The notes beneath the pieces are model-generated. The model saw only the letters and a program-made list of their open reading frames with translations. It searched no databases and had not been told where the DNA came from. Source: Clostridiaceae bacterium (GTDB lineage: Bacteria > Bacillota > Clostridia > Saccharofermentanales > Fastidiosipilaceae). From it: a stretch of DNA of 15,918 nucleotides. The stretch covers positions 1 through 15,918 of the forward strand of contig JAAYZH010000170.1 in NCBI GenBank assembly GCA_012514965.1, read 5' to 3'. Of the stretch, positions 14,105 to 15,918 are shown piece by piece. The position numbers and the translations under genes are program-made. Numbering within the stretch: the stretch's first letter is position 1; each line of letters opens with the position of its first letter.

Positions 14105-14749
14105 ATGAGCAGAAGAGACGCCAGAGAAAAGGCGATGCAATTACTATATCAACTTGATTCGCAGATAGGCGATGACGAGCTCCAGATCACGAATTTTTTG
14201 CGCGAGAGGACTCCTTTGGCCATTCTTGACGGACCCGAAGAATCCCCGGCAGACGCGGACGAGGCTGGCAAGGCCGGACGCCGCGAAATGAGCGAGAGCG
14301 ACCGCGCATACTTACAGGAGCTGGTAAGGGGTGTTAAAGGCGTCGAGAAAGAGCTGGACGAGCTTTACGGGCCGTACCTTGTGAAGTGGACACCGGAACG
14401 CCTGCCGCGCTTAGAGCGCGTTCTGCTGCGTTTGGGGACCTATGAAATCGTTCGCAATGAAGACGTACCTGATTCTGTAGCGATCAACGAAGTCGTCCGT
14501 TTGACCCGCAAGTACGCTGACGATGAAGCCTATTCTTACATCAACGCCGTCTTGGGCAAAGTCAGCCGCGCGATTGCGCAGCCTGCCGCCCCGGTGGCAG
14601 AAAGCCTCGCGGAGGAGGGAATCTCCGCAGACCGCAGCCCCGATGCAGCTGAGCTCGCTGCAGAATCGCAGCCGGCAGCCGAACCAGATTCGGAGTTTCA
14701 GACAGAGCTCGAGCAGGAGTCGGAAGTCGAGCTGCTAAATGGAGAGTAG
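14105..14749 (+). CDS. nusB: Transcription antitermination factor NusB with acidic C-terminal tail
   Basis: NusB binds boxA RNA with NusE (S10) in rRNA antitermination complexes. The all-helical core is visible: SRRDAREKAMQLLYQLD (2-18), LVRGVKGVEKELDELYGPYL (73-92), ERVLLRLGTYEI (104-115), DVPDSVAINEVVRLTRKYADDEAYSYINAVLGKV (120-153, with the strongly conserved AINE and INAVL). The start has a GGGAGGAG site and the initial SRR typical of the family. The protein has 214 residues against about 130-160 in most homologues. The excess is an insert rich in charged residues near 42-62 and a tail from about 158 to the end, with about 16 acidic residues, one arginine and no lysine. The tail looks disordered; its role is unknown. 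The stop lies inside the start region of xseA (11-base overlap). Confidence 0.94.
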   Translation: MSRRDAREKAMQLLYQLDSQIGDDELQITNFLRERTPLAILDGPEESPADADEAGKAGRREMSESDRAYLQELVRGVKGVEKELDELYGPYLVKWTPERLPRLERVLLRLGTYEIVRNEDVPDSVAINEVVRLTRKYADDEAYSYINAVLGKVSRAIAQPAAPVAESLAEEGISADRSPDAAELAAESQPAAEPDSEFQTELEQESEVELLNGE

Positions 14750-15918
14750 AAAGCGTTCCATTACAGTCAGCCAGCTGAACCGTTTCGTTGCTGCTTTGCT
14801 GGCCGGCCAGGAACCCTTGCGTAACCTTTTGGTCCAGGGGGAGCTTTCCAATGTCAAGCGCTATGCCTCCGGTCACTGGTATTTCAATCTCAAAGACGCC
14901 AACGCGCAAGTATCCTGCGTAATGTTTCGCCAGCAGGCCGACGCTTTGCGTTTCAAGCCGCAGGACGGTCAGGCTGTCCTGATCGGCTGCCGCGCTTCAC
15001 TGTATGAGCGCGACGGCAAATTCCAGCTCTATGTCGATACCATGCAGCCACTGGGCAAAGGTGATCTGCATTTGGCTTTTGAGCAGCTCAACGATAAGCT
15101 TCGGGCCGAGGGACTTTATGATGTTGCCCACAAACGCCCTTTGCCGCGATTCCCGCGGCGAATTGGCATTGCTACATCTCAGTCCGGCGCGGTAATCCGT
15201 GACATTATCAATGTCAGCAAACGACGTTATCCTTCCTGTCGTCTGCTCCTGGCGCCTTGTCAGGTCCAGGGGGAAGGTGCTGCGGCCAGCATTGCCTCTG
15301 CAATTCGTCGCCTAAATGACATCCCCGACATCGATTTGATCATTGTGGGGCGCGGGGGCGGTTCGCTCGAAGATCTCTGGGCATTCAACGAAGAATCTCT
15401 GGCCCGAGTGGTTTATGCCTCAGCCAAACCGATTATTTCTGCGGTAGGCCACGAAACAGATTTCACCATCTGCGACTTTGTCGCTGATTTGCGCGCACCG
15501 ACGCCTTCAGCCGCCGCGGAACTGGCTCTGCCTGACCGCGTGCAGCTCCTGCGGGAGCTCGAGAGCCAAGGCGTGCGTCTGGGCTCTTTGCTCGAACGCA
15601 GGCTTGTGGCCGCCAAACACCGGCTTCAGAGACTTGCCGCGAACCGATATCTCGAGAACCCATACGAACGGATCGCGGACCGGAGGCTTTATCTGGACCG
15701 CTTAAGCGAAAATCTCGAACGTGGCTTTCGCCGTTATAATGACAACCAGAGCAACAACTTGTCCCGTCTGGCTGCCCGCCTCGATGCCTTGAGTCCGCTC
15801 AAGGTTTTAGGCCGAGGTTACGCGATGGTGACGGATGTAAGGAACGATAGACCGCTGATTTCCGTGGCGCAGATTGCGCCAAAACAGAAGCTTCGGCTGC
15901 ACATGCAAGACGGCGTTG
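14739..15918 (+). CDS. xseA: Exodeoxyribonuclease VII large subunit (3' end beyond the window)
   Basis: The catalytic subunit of exonuclease VII degrades single-stranded DNA to oligonucleotides (EC 3.1.11.6) in repair and recombination, with several small XseB subunits. I translated it from the sequence: 393 complete codons from ATG 14739, open to the right edge. The N-terminal OB fold spans about 8-105 (SQLNRFVAALL, GELSNVKRYASGHWYFNLKD). The catalytic domain follows with RDIINV (Asp155), VGRGGGSLEDLWAFNEE (Arg205) and SAVGHETDFTICDFVADLRAPTPSAAAEL (split as SAVGHETDFT and DLRAPTPSAAAEL, with His238, Asp241, Arg252). A coiled-coil region (265-350) and the C-terminal LSPLKVLGRGY follow, so only about 10-20 residues are missing. 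The start overlaps nusB by 11 bases and has no strong ribosome binding site, suggesting coupling. xseB normally comes next. Confidence 0.96.
   Translation, partial: MESRKRSITVSQLNRFVAALLAGQEPLRNLLVQGELSNVKRYASGHWYFNLKDANAQVSCVMFRQQADALRFKPQDGQAVLIGCRASLYERDGKFQLYVDTMQPLGKGDLHLAFEQLNDKLRAEGLYDVAHKRPLPRFPRRIGIATSQSGAVIRDIINVSKRRYPSCRLLLAPCQVQGEGAAASIASAIRRLNDIPDIDLIIVGRGGGSLEDLWAFNEESLARVVYASAKPIISAVGHETDFTICDFVADLRAPTPSAAAELALPDRVQLLRELESQGVRLGSLLERRLVAAKHRLQRLAANRYLENPYERIADRRLYLDRLSENLERGFRRYNDNQSNNLSRLAARLDALSPLKVLGRGYAMVTDVRNDRPLISVAQIAPKQKLRLHMQDGV

Overview
The window looks like chromosomal DNA from a Gram-positive anaerobe of the Bacillota, most probably class Clostridia. The reasons are the gene order efp / Asp23-family / amaP / DUF2273 / nusB / xseA, a formate-tetrahydrofolate ligase, a ferredoxin-dependent 2-oxoacid oxidoreductase, a clostridial-style second type IIA topoisomerase pair, and strong AGGAGG-type ribosome binding sites. 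Base composition is moderately GC-rich. Genus and species cannot be read from the sequence. No rRNA, tRNA, CRISPR array, insertion sequence or phage gene is visible, so this is ordinary core genome with some unusual regulatory and coding details.

Layout. (1) 1-434, minus: the 5' end of a 2-oxoacid:ferredoxin oxidoreductase alpha subunit, running off the left edge. (2) 435-918: a long divergent intergenic region. It holds a pyrimidine-rich tract, a strong hairpin, a textbook intrinsic terminator and a downstream extended -10 promoter, together resembling a transcription attenuator or a terminated small RNA. (3) 919-10061, plus: fhs, then a GyrB/ParE-like and a GyrA/ParC-like subunit, then a GNAT acetyltransferase, a pyridine nucleotide-disulfide oxidoreductase and a type I L-asparaginase. 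From the ParC-like gene to the asparaginase, every junction is a 1- or 4-base stop/start overlap, so these four genes are probably translationally coupled. (4) 10068-11426, minus: aspartate kinase, convergent with the asparaginase with only 6 bases between stop codons. (5) 11427-11564: two divergent promoters overlapping a 15-base palindrome. (6) 11565-15918, plus: a YqeG-type HAD phosphatase, then efp with its own promoter, then the envelope-associated Asp23/AmaP/DUF2273 trio, nusB, and a nearly complete xseA cut by the right edge.

How the genes fit together. fhs feeds one-carbon units into folate metabolism, and the 2-oxoacid oxidoreductase links carbon flow to ferredoxin. Asparaginase makes aspartate, and the facing aspartate kinase commits it to the lysine/threonine/methionine family. 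The topoisomerase pair controls DNA topology and decatenation. The right-hand block carries translation (EF-P), envelope homeostasis (Asp23/AmaP), transcription antitermination (NusB) and DNA repair (XseA).

I see no clearly new multi-gene system. The most interesting items are the attenuator-like leader before fhs, non-consensus residues at key positions of both topoisomerase subunits, the coupling of topoisomerase to metabolic genes, and the shared-operator geometry upstream of aspartate kinase.
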